64,000 nucleotides of DNA from Steroidobacteraceae bacterium (lineage in GTDB: Bacteria > Pseudomonadota > Gammaproteobacteria > Steroidobacterales > Steroidobacteraceae). The notes beneath the pieces were generated by a model. It saw only the letters and a list, made by a program, of their open reading frames with translations. It was not told where the DNA came from and ran no database searches. Where the stretch lies: assembly GCA_041395505.1 (NCBI GenBank), contig JAWLAG010000001.1:930001-994000 (forward strand), written 5' to 3'. The position numbers and the translations under genes were made by a program. Below, in pieces: positions 17,571 through 26,384 of this stretch; positions within the stretch are counted from its first letter, which is position 1; the number at the start of each line of letters is the position of its first letter.

Positions 17571-18353
17571 ATGATGATGCCAACCATCGGCAACCGGCCG
17601 CTTTGCGCGTTGCTAGCGGTCGTACTTGCGGCCTGTGCACCGCGCGGCGGACAAGGCGTGGATGACGCCTTTCGAAGCGAATTCGCTGCCAAGGTCCAGC
17701 GCGACTACATCGATCCTTTCAAAGCCCAGGATGTCGATCGCTGGCTCGCGGTCTTCGCGGACGATGCGGTCGGATTGCACGATACGCTGCCGCCACTTGA
17801 AGGCAAGGATGCGCTGCGCATGTTTGCCAATGCCGTACGCGAGCACTTCCGCATCGACAGCATGGATGTAACGGTCGACGAAGTGCGCCGCAGTGGGCAG
17901 TGGGCCTATACCCGGGGCCGCTACCAGACGCGCATGTCTTCGCGAGATGGCACGCCGCCGCCGAGCGGTGGACGGGGTTCGGGCAAGTACTTCCTGCTCT
18001 GGGCGGAGCAGCCGGATGGTCAGTGGCGTGTGATCCTCGACATGGGAAGCCGTGGCCCCGCAGTGCAGGTCGAGGATGCTGTCGCACTTGGACGCAGTAC
18101 CTATGACGAGGTTTGCGCGGTCTGCCATGAGACGGGAGCAGGTGGTGCGCCGGCGCGCGGCGACACGCAGGCGTGGGGAATTCGTTTTCGCAAAGGCGAG
18201 GACATTGTCTACGCCAATGCGATCAATGGTTATCAGGGCGCCTTGACCGTGATGCCGCCCAAAGGCGGGCGCTTCGATCTTGCCGACGACGCGGTACGCG
18301 CGGCCGTCGACTACATGGCTGGTCGCAATGCGCCGGCAGGCACTGCGCACTGA
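17571..18353 (+). CDS. Lipoprotein fusing an NTF2/SnoaL-like domain to cytochrome c
   Basis: About 260 residues from the ATG triplet run 17571-17579; an earlier frame opens at 17517. A lipoprotein signal PLCALLAVVLAAC ends at Cys22. Residues about 30-165 form an NTF2/SnoaL-like cone (FKAQDVDRWLAVFADDAVGLHD... WRVILDMGSRGP). Residues about 170-250 are a small class I cytochrome c with heme motif CAVCH (C182, C185, H186) and a Met ligand candidate in TVMPPKGG. It is likely anchored in the periplasm as an electron acceptor. The FAD oxidase-like gene follows by 7 nt and may be its partner. The domain pairing is unusual. Confidence 0.82.
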   Translation: MMMPTIGNRPLCALLAVVLAACAPRGGQGVDDAFRSEFAAKVQRDYIDPFKAQDVDRWLAVFADDAVGLHDTLPPLEGKDALRMFANAVREHFRIDSMDVTVDEVRRSGQWAYTRGRYQTRMSSRDGTPPPSGGRGSGKYFLLWAEQPDGQWRVILDMGSRGPAVQVEDAVALGRSTYDEVCAVCHETGAGGAPARGDTQAWGIRFRKGEDIVYANAINGYQGALTVMPPKGGRFDLADDAVRAAVDYMAGRNAPAGTAH

Positions 18354-18360
18354 GTTCGGT

Positions 18361-19809
18361 ATGTTGGGCGCGCTGACAAGACGGCAACTGTTGCGCCTTA
18401 TCGCCGCGGGCGGTGCGGCGCTTGCCCGCCCCGCCTGGCCGCAGGGTTCGGACCGGCCACGGCTCGGTGGCCGCATCGTCCTGCGCAATGATGCGGACTA
18501 TGAAACCTGGCGTGCCAGCATGGTCTGGCACTGGTCGAAACCGCAGCGCTTTCCAGAGGCGATTGTCCAGGCCCGCTCGGTCGACGATGTACAGGCCGCC
18601 GTGCGATACGCGGCGCGCAATGCGCGGCAGGTGAGTTTGCGCAGCAGCGGTCACAATGGCAGTTGCGTATCATTGCGTGATCGTGCCGTTCTGATCGACA
18701 CCTCGGCGTTGCGCCGGGTGCAGATGGCCGCCGACGGCGACAGCGCATGGGTGGGTCCTGGTACCACTAGCCGCGAATTGCTCGATGCGCTTGCCAAAGC
18801 CGGGCGCATTTTCCCGGCCGCGCACTGCGCCACCGTTGCGATGGGCGGCTATGTGCTGGGCGGCGGCATGGGTTGGAATGGTGATCAATTCGGCGGCATG
18901 GCATGCCACAATCTGCTTGGCGCACGCATCGTCACCGCCGAAGGCGAGAAGCTCGAAGTCGACGAGCAGCGGCATCCGGACTGGATGTACGCGTTACGCG
19001 GCGCGGGCAGCGGCATGTTCGCCGCAGTAAGCGAATTGCGGCTGCGCACGTTCGCTGCACCGGCGGTCATCGGCAACGCCATGCTGGTGTATCCGTCTGC
19101 CGAGGCGCCCGGCGTCGTGCGCCGCCTCCGCGAGCGCGCCTTGTCAGGTCCTGCCAACACCGAGGCGGTGATGCTGCTGCTGCATGCGCCGACCAAGGGT
19201 GAGGCGATGGCAGCCGATCGATTCGTCTGCGTCGTCCAGCTATTCGCCTATGCGGCCGACGAATCGCAAGCGCGCAGCGCGTTGCAGCACTACACGGGTT
19301 CCTCACTTCGTCGTGGTGCGTCGATGGTCGTCGATTATCAATCCACCAGCATAGCGAGGATGTATTCGCCGCAGAATACCGAGCTCGATTATGGTCGCTA
19401 CGCCGTGGACAACTTCTGGAGCGACGATCCCGAGGCTGCAGTTCAGGTTTTTCTGGCGCGCCTCGCAACCGTACCGGCACCGCGCGGCCATGTGCTTTAT
19501 ACCGTCAAGCGCAATACCGACCTCCAGGGAAATGCCTGTCTGTCGCGCATGGCCAATGATTATTTCGCCTGCTATCTGGTCTGGGACCATCTGCGTGACG
19601 ATGCCGACAACCGCCGTTGGTTGCGCGAGACCATGAAAAAACTGCAGCCGCACACGACCGGGCGCTACATCAACGAAATCGACGAACTGGCGCAATCTGA
19701 GCGCGTCACCGATTGTTACTCACCCGAAGCCTGGCGACGCTTGCGCGAACTACGCAAGCGCTACGATCCGCAAGAGCGCTTCTGCGATTACCTGGGGCTT
19801 TCGGCTTGA
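18361..19809 (+). CDS. Tat-exported FAD-binding oxidoreductase (BBE-like)
   Basis: 482 residues from ATG 18361. The leader MLGALTRRQLLRLIAAGGAALARPAWP is a Tat signal (R7-R8). The PCMH-type FAD domain follows: RSVDDVQAAVRYAARNARQVSLRSSGHN with H98, then HCATVAMGGYVLGGGMGWNGDQFGG with C156. H98 and C156 sit where bicovalent flavin attaches in berberine-bridge-type enzymes. The C-terminal RYDPQERFCDYLGL is the BBE end. It oxidises an alcohol, sugar or similar substrate in the periplasm; O2 or the adjacent cytochrome could take the electrons. Confidence 0.85.
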   Translation: MLGALTRRQLLRLIAAGGAALARPAWPQGSDRPRLGGRIVLRNDADYETWRASMVWHWSKPQRFPEAIVQARSVDDVQAAVRYAARNARQVSLRSSGHNGSCVSLRDRAVLIDTSALRRVQMAADGDSAWVGPGTTSRELLDALAKAGRIFPAAHCATVAMGGYVLGGGMGWNGDQFGGMACHNLLGARIVTAEGEKLEVDEQRHPDWMYALRGAGSGMFAAVSELRLRTFAAPAVIGNAMLVYPSAEAPGVVRRLRERALSGPANTEAVMLLLHAPTKGEAMAADRFVCVVQLFAYAADESQARSALQHYTGSSLRRGASMVVDYQSTSIARMYSPQNTELDYGRYAVDNFWSDDPEAAVQVFLARLATVPAPRGHVLYTVKRNTDLQGNACLSRMANDYFACYLVWDHLRDDADNRRWLRETMKKLQPHTTGRYINEIDELAQSERVTDCYSPEAWRRLRELRKRYDPQERFCDYLGLSA

Positions 19810-21404
19810 GCGACGATGAGGCCGACTTGATCGTCGTCGGCGGCGGCTCGGCAGGTTGCGCGTTGGCCGCGAGGCTGGCCGAGGCGACCCGTTTGTCCAT
19901 CTTGCTGCTCGAAGCCGGTCGCTCCGATCGCCATCCCTTCACGCGCATCCCGGCTGCGACCGGTGCTGCGATATTCAACCCGCATTTCAACTGGATGCAC
20001 CAGATCGAACCGGATGCATCGCGCAACGGCGCGATCGACATGTGGCCGGCCGGCCGCTGCCTGGGTGGCGGCAGCGCCATCAACGGCATGATGTTCATAC
20101 GCGGCCACGCCCACGATTTCGACGGCTGGGCACAGGGCGGCTGTCTGGGCTGGGCATGGACGGATGTCCTGCCTTATTTCCGCCGCCTGGAGCGCAACTC
20201 GCGTGGGGGCGATCGGTGGCGCGGCGGCGATGGACCCGTGTCGGTCGCCGACGCGCGCGATGATCACCCGTTGATCGAACGCTGGATCGAGGCAGCCGTG
20301 CAGGCCGGTATCGCGCGCAGCGCGGATCTCAATGGCGCGCAGCAGGAGGGTGTGGATCGGGTGCAGGCGTCGCAGTGTCGTGGCTGGCGCCATCCGACCA
20401 GCAAGGCCTACATCTGGTCGCGACCGCGCAGCAACCTGCGGCTGCGCCTGCACACCGAGATCGTGCGGGTCGTATTCGAAGGCAGCCGGGCAGTTGCTGT
20501 CGAGTGGATCCGCGGCGGCGTGCGCGGCACGACGCGGGCCCGTGCCGGAGTTGTCTTGAGCGCGGGCGCGCTGGCCACTCCGAAAATCCTCATGCACTCC
20601 GGCATTGGACCGCAGGCGGAGCTTGCACGACACGGACTTGCATGCCACATCGATGCGTCGGAGGTCGGGCGCAATCTGCAGGAGCACCCCGGCATCAGGT
20701 GGCAAGCGCCGGTCAACGTTCCAACTCTCAACATGGGATTGGGGCCGCTCGGAGGCTTGCGCGCATTCTGGCGATTGCTGAGCAAGGGCGAGGGACCTTT
20801 GACCCTCCCCATCGGCCAGGCGCAGGCGCTGGTGCGAAGCTCTGTCCAGAGCCGGTCGCCGGATGTACAGATCATCATGTCAGCCTTGGCCATCGATGTG
20901 ACCGACAGGGGTGGCTGGCCGGCATCCGCGGCGCGCGTCGACGGCGCGATAGGTGCCATGCATCCCTGCGCTCGTGGCTACCTGCGTCTGCGCAGCGCCG
21001 ACCCTGCCGACAAGCCGCAGATTCATCACCAGCTGCTGGGCGATGAGCGCGATGTCGCTACACTGATTCGCGGCGGCCGCCTGCAACGGCGAATTCTGTC
21101 GCAGCCGGCATTCAAACGGTTTCTCGCAGGACCAGGATCACTGCCGGACATTGCGGCAAGCGACGACGAATGGCGCGATCATGTCCGTCAAAGCGCCTTT
21201 CCGATGTACCACCCCGTGGGGACCTGCCGCATGGGGAGCGATGAGCGCGCCGTGCTCGACCCGCGCCTGCATGTGCGTGGCGTCGAGCGCCTGTGGGTCG
21301 CGGATGCCTCCATTATGCCGAGCCTGCCTGGCGCCAACACCAACGCCGCGGCCATCATGATCGGCGAGCGAGCGGCCGACCTGATTCGAGAGGATTGTCA
21401 ATGA
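19806..21404 (+). CDS. GMC family oxidoreductase
   Basis: 532 residues from TTG 19806, which overlaps the previous stop as TTGA; upstream codons in this frame lie inside the preceding gene. The FAD motif is DLIVVGGGSAGCALAARLAEA, then LLLEAGRSD, GRCLGGGSAINGMMFIRGHAHDFD (GMC signature 1), VLSAGALATPKILMHSGIG (signature 2), the catalytic-His region YHPVGTCRMGSDERAVLDPRLHVRGVERLWVADASIMP and NTNAAAIMIGERAADLI. Such enzymes oxidise alcohols (choline, glucose, polyethylene glycol type). It has no signal peptide. The adjacent aldehyde dehydrogenase suggests alcohol to aldehyde to acid. Confidence 0.9.
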   Translation: MSDDEADLIVVGGGSAGCALAARLAEATRLSILLLEAGRSDRHPFTRIPAATGAAIFNPHFNWMHQIEPDASRNGAIDMWPAGRCLGGGSAINGMMFIRGHAHDFDGWAQGGCLGWAWTDVLPYFRRLERNSRGGDRWRGGDGPVSVADARDDHPLIERWIEAAVQAGIARSADLNGAQQEGVDRVQASQCRGWRHPTSKAYIWSRPRSNLRLRLHTEIVRVVFEGSRAVAVEWIRGGVRGTTRARAGVVLSAGALATPKILMHSGIGPQAELARHGLACHIDASEVGRNLQEHPGIRWQAPVNVPTLNMGLGPLGGLRAFWRLLSKGEGPLTLPIGQAQALVRSSVQSRSPDVQIIMSALAIDVTDRGGWPASAARVDGAIGAMHPCARGYLRLRSADPADKPQIHHQLLGDERDVATLIRGGRLQRRILSQPAFKRFLAGPGSLPDIAASDDEWRDHVRQSAFPMYHPVGTCRMGSDERAVLDPRLHVRGVERLWVADASIMPSLPGANTNAAAIMIGERAADLIREDCQ

Positions 21405-22912
21405 ACGAAACGAGCACGACGACAGACGGGATCGAGCGCAGTCGCAGCGCGAAATTTGCGCTCGATGTGCGGCCGGTGATCGACGGCCAACGTCGTAACC
21501 CACGATCGACCGGCGAAATTGCGCGCATCAATCCGACCAACGGTCGCGCCGCCCAGAAGGTACCCGATTGCGCGGCGGCCGATGTCGAGGCGGCGGTGCT
21601 CTCTGCCAGGCGCGCTTTCGCGCAATGGCAGGATGTGCCACCGGCCGAGCGGCGGCGGATCCTGCTCGAGTTCGCGCTGCGAATCGAGGCGGACCAGGAG
21701 CGGCTCGCGATGTGCGACAGCCAGGAGATGGGTAAGCCTGTCGCCGTTGCCCGCTTCGAAGTTGGCATCGCTGCCGCGTTTGTGCGCTATTACGCGGAGC
21801 TCATCGACAAAGTCTATGGCCGCGTGCCGCTGACTGCGCCGGGCACGATGGAAATACACGAGCGACTGCCACGCGGTGTGGTCGCCGCAATAACGCCCTG
21901 GAATTTTCCCGTCATCAACGCCTGCCTGAAGGTTGCTCCGGCACTCGCCGCCGGCAACTGCGTGGTCTTGAAGCCCTCGGAGTATTCGGTCGGGTCGGCC
22001 CTCGCTCTTGCCGAACTCGCAGTCGGGGCAGGTCTTCCGCCCGGTGTATTCAATGCCGTGCCGGGCGCCGCTGCCGCTGGCGCAGCGCTTGCAAGTCACA
22101 CGGGCACGGACATGATCACTTTCACGGGCTCGACCGCAACCGGCCGTGCGGTCATGAGTGCGGCTTGCAGTGTCTCGCCGCGTCCGGTGCATCTCGAGTG
22201 CGGCGGCAAGTGCCCGCAAATCGTTTTCGCCGATGCACTGGATGGTCAACTGGATGCGCTGGCCGGCGCGATCGTGCAGAGCGCATTCTGGAATCAGGGC
22301 CAGGTGTGCATGGCGCGATCACGATTGATCGTCGAGCAATCGGCCTACGAGCCATTGCTCGGCGCAGTCATTTCGGCCGCGCGCCGATTGCAACCGTCAG
22401 ACCCTCGCGATCCGGCCTGCCAGTTCGGTCCACTCGCTAACTTGCCGCAATACCGCAAATCCTGCGATGCCATCGAGACGGCGACAGCAACCGGCGCCCG
22501 CCTTTTGCTCGACGGCCGCGAGGCCCGGCTTTTCGGACAGGGGTATTTTCTCGGCCCTACGATATTCGCCGACGCTACACCGGATTCGCGCCTCGCGAGC
22601 GAGGAGATATTCGGCCCTGTGCTCGCGGTGTTCAGCGCGCGCGATGAGCGCGAAGCGCTTGCACTCGCAAACGATACTGCCTACGGACTGGCGGCCACGG
22701 TCTGGACCCGCGACATGTCGCGGGGGCATCGCCTCGGCCGCGGGTTGCGCGCCGGGTGGGTGGCGGTCAATTCACGTGCACCTGCACCCGGGGAAGGCGC
22801 GGGTCTGGCGCACGAGCATGAACCGCTTGGTCATTCGGGTTTTGGTGCCGAAGGCGGCGTGGCAGGTTTCGAGTCCTACACCAGCCTGCGTTGCACGACA
22901 TTCACTTACTGA
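21401..22912 (+). CDS. NAD(P)-dependent aldehyde dehydrogenase
   Basis: 503 residues from ATG 21401, overlapping the GMC stop by 4 nt. It has the ALDH core ITPWNFPVINACLKVAPALAAGNCVVLKPSE, the coenzyme loop FTGSTATGRAVM, general base E266 in HLECGGKCPQ, nucleophile C303 in NQGQVCMARSR, and EEIFGPVLAVF. The C-terminal VNSRAPAPGEGAGLAHEHEPLGHSGFGAEGG is an expanded version of the usual ending. It most likely oxidises the aldehyde made by the GMC enzyme. Its 3' end overlaps the convergent PLP dehydratase by 11 nt. Confidence 0.92.
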   Translation: MNETSTTTDGIERSRSAKFALDVRPVIDGQRRNPRSTGEIARINPTNGRAAQKVPDCAAADVEAAVLSARRAFAQWQDVPPAERRRILLEFALRIEADQERLAMCDSQEMGKPVAVARFEVGIAAAFVRYYAELIDKVYGRVPLTAPGTMEIHERLPRGVVAAITPWNFPVINACLKVAPALAAGNCVVLKPSEYSVGSALALAELAVGAGLPPGVFNAVPGAAAAGAALASHTGTDMITFTGSTATGRAVMSAACSVSPRPVHLECGGKCPQIVFADALDGQLDALAGAIVQSAFWNQGQVCMARSRLIVEQSAYEPLLGAVISAARRLQPSDPRDPACQFGPLANLPQYRKSCDAIETATATGARLLLDGREARLFGQGYFLGPTIFADATPDSRLASEEIFGPVLAVFSARDEREALALANDTAYGLAATVWTRDMSRGHRLGRGLRAGWVAVNSRAPAPGEGAGLAHEHEPLGHSGFGAEGGVAGFESYTSLRCTTFTY

Positions 22913-23930
22913 CCGCCGATGCCAGGGCAGCGGTGCCGCGTTCAAGAAGCGCCAGATAGGTGGGCGGATCGATAATCGTGCCGCAGACGATCGCTGCGAC
23001 CTTGCGGCCACGCAGGCGCTTGCGTAGCGGTCCGAGCACTCCAGCGAGCGCGGTCGCAGCCGCCGGTTCGACGGCAAGTTGCATGCTCGCAAACAGAAGT
23101 GCCAGAGCGCGGCAGATCTCGTCGTCGTCGACAGTCACAAGGTCGCTGAGATTGTCCCGGCACAGCCGATACGGCAGCTCGAGTGTCATGGGCGGCGCGA
23201 GGCTGTCGGCGATGGTCGAGAATCTCTCGAAACGCTGCGCGCTGCCGGCCTGAAAACTGCGCTGCATGACGTTGGCGCCTGCGGGCTCCACACCGTAAAT
23301 CTCGCAGGCAGGTTTCGCGAGGCGTACGGCATGGCTCAGACCACCGGCGAGCCCACCGCCGCCCACAGGAACGACGATTGCCTCGATATCCGGGCATTGC
23401 GCCAGCCATTCCAGCCCCAGGCTGCCGCTGCCGAGGGCAACGCCCTTACCGTCGAACGGGTGGATGAAGCGGCGACCCTCGCGTGCAGCGATATCCTCGG
23501 CTAGCGCGAAACCGCTTGGGCCATCGGCGGCGATGAGTATTTCGGCACCGAATGACAGTGCCGCTGCACGTCGCGCGGGGTTCGCGGTCTGCTGCATGAC
23601 GAGTTTGGCAGGTACCCCCAGCCGATTGGCCGCGTAGGCAACGGCAACCGCGTGATTGCCGGCGCTCATGGCGGTCACGCCGCGCAGGCGCTCTTCGGCT
23701 GTCAGGCCAAGCATGTTCGACAGTGCACCACGGGTCTTGAAAGTCCCACCGTGCTGCCACAGTTCTAACTTCAGTTGCACCTCGAAATCGGGCACGAGCG
23801 CCGATGGCACTCGTTCCACCGACCACGGCTGGACAGGGGTGCGAACGATATACGGAGCAAGGCGCGCGGCATTGTCTTGAATTTGCTCGAGCGTAGGTAC
23901 GTCTGCGGCGGGCGGCTGCACGGCGCTCAT
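22902..23930 (-). CDS. PLP-dependent threonine/serine dehydratase-like protein
   Basis: 342 residues, fold type II PLP enzyme. The PLP lysine K65 lies in GGTFKTRGAL, with MSAGNHAVAVAYAANRLGVPAKLVM as substrate loop, the phosphate loop VVPVGGGGLAGGLSHAV, and CGTIIDP near the end. Threonine dehydratases, serine racemases and hydroxyaspartate dehydratases share this pattern, so the substrate is open. It lacks the regulatory ACT domain of biosynthetic IlvA, so it is probably catabolic. It lies 3 nt after the MFS gene and is probably co-transcribed with it. Confidence 0.85.
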   Translation of the reverse strand: MSAVQPPAADVPTLEQIQDNAARLAPYIVRTPVQPWSVERVPSALVPDFEVQLKLELWQHGGTFKTRGALSNMLGLTAEERLRGVTAMSAGNHAVAVAYAANRLGVPAKLVMQQTANPARRAAALSFGAEILIAADGPSGFALAEDIAAREGRRFIHPFDGKGVALGSGSLGLEWLAQCPDIEAIVVPVGGGGLAGGLSHAVRLAKPACEIYGVEPAGANVMQRSFQAGSAQRFERFSTIADSLAPPMTLELPYRLCRDNLSDLVTVDDDEICRALALLFASMQLAVEPAAATALAGVLGPLRKRLRGRKVAAIVCGTIIDPPTYLALLERGTAALASAVSK

Positions 23931-23933
23931 CGC

Positions 23934-25289
23934 TCAACCAGTTGCGGCAGCATCGCGGGGCCGGCCGCCGTGCCGCGCACGCTGCGCCAGTCGACGCCGT
24001 ATTGCATCGTGGCGAGCTGCGGTGATTGGATAATTGAACAGCAACGCTGCACCTGCGAGACCGATCAGGCCCGGCAGGATGAGTCCCGTGAATTTCAGGC
24101 CCTCGAGACCGGCGCCGGGCGCCGAAGGCTCGAATCCGAGCGCGCCCAGCAAGGGCAGTGCAACGACGGCGCCTACCGCCAGCGCGGCTTTGAACGCGAA
24201 GTTGTATAACGCCATGTACAAGGCGGCGTCGTCGCCACCGCCCTTGAGCATGCCATATTCGACCGTATCCTGGATCAGTGCTGGCGGAAGCACCCAGATC
24301 ACGCCCGTGAAGACTCCGGCGATGACGTAGATGGTCATCGCACCCGCGAAACTGCCGGGCGGTACGAGCAGCATGAAAGGGTGCATGGCGAACCACCCCA
24401 TTGCACCGATCGTCAATACGCGATGGCGACCGAAACGATTGGCGAGCTTCACCATCAGCGGCAACATCAGCATGCTGACGGCATATTGAGCCAATACGAA
24501 CCAGAGAAAATCCGTTAGTGCAAGACGCAGGACATGGTTGACCACGAATATCACGCAGGCGTTGTACACGCTGCCGCCGAGCCAGAAGAAGAAGATCCCA
24601 ACGAGCAGGCGCTGTAGCGGTTTGTTCCGTTGCAGTGCGCGCAGTGCTGCGGCCAGACCGTGGTCGCTGGTCTCGGTGTAGCTGCCCTGTGGCGTGACCA
24701 ACAACGCGATTGCCGTGCTCAGCAACAGCAGGGGGACGATCAATGCAATCAGCACGGCAAGCAATTGATCGATCGCTGGCCGCTCGCCGCCAAAATAGAG
24801 CAGGGGTATGGCCGTGGCCAGAACCACGCCGAGAATCGTACCGCCCTCGCGATAGCTCGCAATACGCGTGCGTACCGCGTAGTCGCGTGACAGTTCGGCG
24901 CCCCAGGACTGGTAGGGGATCAGCACTGCGCCCAAGAGCGAATAAAAAGCGAACGCCCAGAAGCCAAGATATCCGAGGCCGACGCCTGCCGGTGGCTGGC
25001 AGAATGCATAGAGCGCACAGGCAAGCAACGGCGCCGCAAGCATCCAGGGTTTGCGCCGGCCCCAGCGGCTGCGGGTCCGGTCCGACAGGTAGCCAAGCAT
25101 GGGATCGACCAGGGCATCCCAGGCGCGTGCCAGAAAAAAGACCAGACCCACGGAGGCAATGTCGAGGTGCAAGTGCTCCGCATAGAGCGGTGGCACGTAG
25201 ATGATGATCTGCATCGCCAGGATGGCCAGCGGAATAGCCGGGCCGGAATACGCGAGCAGTGAGCGCAGACTGGTGGGGTTCGCCGCCAT
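23934..25289 (-). CDS. MFS transporter, GPH (glycoside-pentoside-hexuronide) type
   Basis: 451 residues with about 12 membrane segments. The MFS_2/GPH signature is clear: VGLVFFLARAWDALVDPMLGYLSDRTRSRWGRRKPWML, then IPYQSWGAELSRDYAVRTRIASYREGG between TM4 and TM5, and IQDTVEYGMLKGGGDDAALYMALYNFAFKAALA in the second half. GPH carriers move sugars or related solutes with cations, but many in catabolic islands carry other organic acids. Its position with a dehydratase and downstream of the nitrilase set suggests import of an amino-acid-like or aromatic substrate. Confidence 0.88.
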   Translation of the reverse strand: MAANPTSLRSLLAYSGPAIPLAILAMQIIIYVPPLYAEHLHLDIASVGLVFFLARAWDALVDPMLGYLSDRTRSRWGRRKPWMLAAPLLACALYAFCQPPAGVGLGYLGFWAFAFYSLLGAVLIPYQSWGAELSRDYAVRTRIASYREGGTILGVVLATAIPLLYFGGERPAIDQLLAVLIALIVPLLLLSTAIALLVTPQGSYTETSDHGLAAALRALQRNKPLQRLLVGIFFFWLGGSVYNACVIFVVNHVLRLALTDFLWFVLAQYAVSMLMLPLMVKLANRFGRHRVLTIGAMGWFAMHPFMLLVPPGSFAGAMTIYVIAGVFTGVIWVLPPALIQDTVEYGMLKGGGDDAALYMALYNFAFKAALAVGAVVALPLLGALGFEPSAPGAGLEGLKFTGLILPGLIGLAGAALLFNYPITAARHDAIRRRLAQRARHGGRPRDAAATG

Positions 25290-25319
25290 CGGGTTGCATC
25301 CTGGTCTTTTCGCCGAGCC

Positions 25320-25346
25320 TAAGCGGCGGGTGCCGCCAGCGGCTTA
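25320..25346 (-). other. Imperfect inverted repeat between OCD-like and MFS genes
   Basis: TAAGC (25320-25324) pairs with GCTTA (25342-25346), and GGCGG with CCGCC inside, with a 4-nt bulge. It lies in the 96-nt gap between two minus-strand genes. No T-run follows on the transcript, so a role in mRNA processing is as likely as termination. Confidence 0.25.
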
Positions 25347-25385
25347 TCCCAGCCGCGCTCTTTATTATGCGCCAGCGGTCGGTGG

Positions 25386-26384
25386 CTAGATTTGCGCGAG
25401 CTGTCCGAGGTTCAAGCGCTCGGCCTCGCGGTATACATGCCACGCCGCGGCCAGATCCTGTGCGGCGATGCCGAGCGACTTGTAGACCGTGATCTCCTGC
25501 GCATGCTCGCGCCCCGGGCGGCTGCCATCGAGGACTTCGCCGATTTCGGCGACGATGTGATCATCACCGATCTCGCCTGCCCCGCGTGCGTGCAGGAACT
25601 CGCCAGCCTGGGCAAGTGTGCTAGGTCGGTAGTCGACGTAGTAGCGACTGCGCGCGACCAGTTCATCATCGACCTCGCGGGCTTCGGGCACGGATGAGCC
25701 GACGAGGCAAAGGTGGGTACCAGGGGACAGCCAGCGACCCTGCAGCAACGGTTCCTTCGCCGAGGTTACGGTGAGGACGATATCTGCATCGCGGATGCTC
25801 TCCTCGAGCGTCCCAACCGCTCGCAGCTCGCAACCTGCGTCGGCGGCCTGGTCGCGGACGAGCGCTGCCGCTCGGCGCATGTCGCGTCCCCAGATGTCGA
25901 TGCGTCGAAGCCCGGGCCAATGGCCGAAGGCCCGCAAGTGCGTTGCGGCCTGCTCGCCTGTGCCGACGATCGTCAGATTGTGCGCGTCGCTGCGTGCTAG
26001 TGCGCGAGTTGCGACGACACTTGCGGCAGCCGTGCGGATGGCAGTCAGTATGCCTGCGTTCATCATTGCAACCGGAACGCCGGTATCGGCATCGTATAGA
26101 AGATAAACGCCGAGGTGCGATGACAGACCGCGCGCCGTGTTGCCCGGGAACAGGCTGACCAGTTTGATTCCGAAACAGCGCGGGTCGCCAAGGTATCCGG
26201 GCATCATGCCGAGCACATTGCTGCTCCCGGGCAGCGGCATGCCCTGGCGCAGTGGCAGCTGCACCTTCCGGCGACTGGTCGCAACCATGGCCTGGGCAAC
26301 GACTTCAACGCAGCGCTCGATAGGCAGGAGCTGCCGCAACAGCGGCGCCGCAATTACCCGCACTGCGACGGCTGTGTCAGTCAC
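25386..26384 (-). CDS. Ornithine cyclodeaminase / mu-crystallin family protein
   Basis: 332 residues from GTG 26384, which overlaps the nitrilase stop by 8 nt (GTGACTGA); the frame is open further but inside the nitrilase gene. The family pattern is present: GIKLVSLFPGN near the start, AGILTAIRTAAASVVATRALARSDAHNLTIVGTGEQAATHLRAF as the NAD-binding Rossmann entry, ADIVLTVTSAKEPLLQG, GTHLCLVGSSVPEAREVDDELVARS and EITVYKSLGIAAQDLAAA. Members include ornithine cyclodeaminase, alanine dehydrogenase and ketimine reductases, so the reaction is not settled. It is part of the marR-nitrilase operon. Confidence 0.87.
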   Translation of the reverse strand: MTDTAVAVRVIAAPLLRQLLPIERCVEVVAQAMVATSRRKVQLPLRQGMPLPGSSNVLGMMPGYLGDPRCFGIKLVSLFPGNTARGLSSHLGVYLLYDADTGVPVAMMNAGILTAIRTAAASVVATRALARSDAHNLTIVGTGEQAATHLRAFGHWPGLRRIDIWGRDMRRAAALVRDQAADAGCELRAVGTLEESIRDADIVLTVTSAKEPLLQGRWLSPGTHLCLVGSSVPEAREVDDELVARSRYYVDYRPSTLAQAGEFLHARGAGEIGDDHIVAEIGEVLDGSRPGREHAQEITVYKSLGIAAQDLAAAWHVYREAERLNLGQLAQI

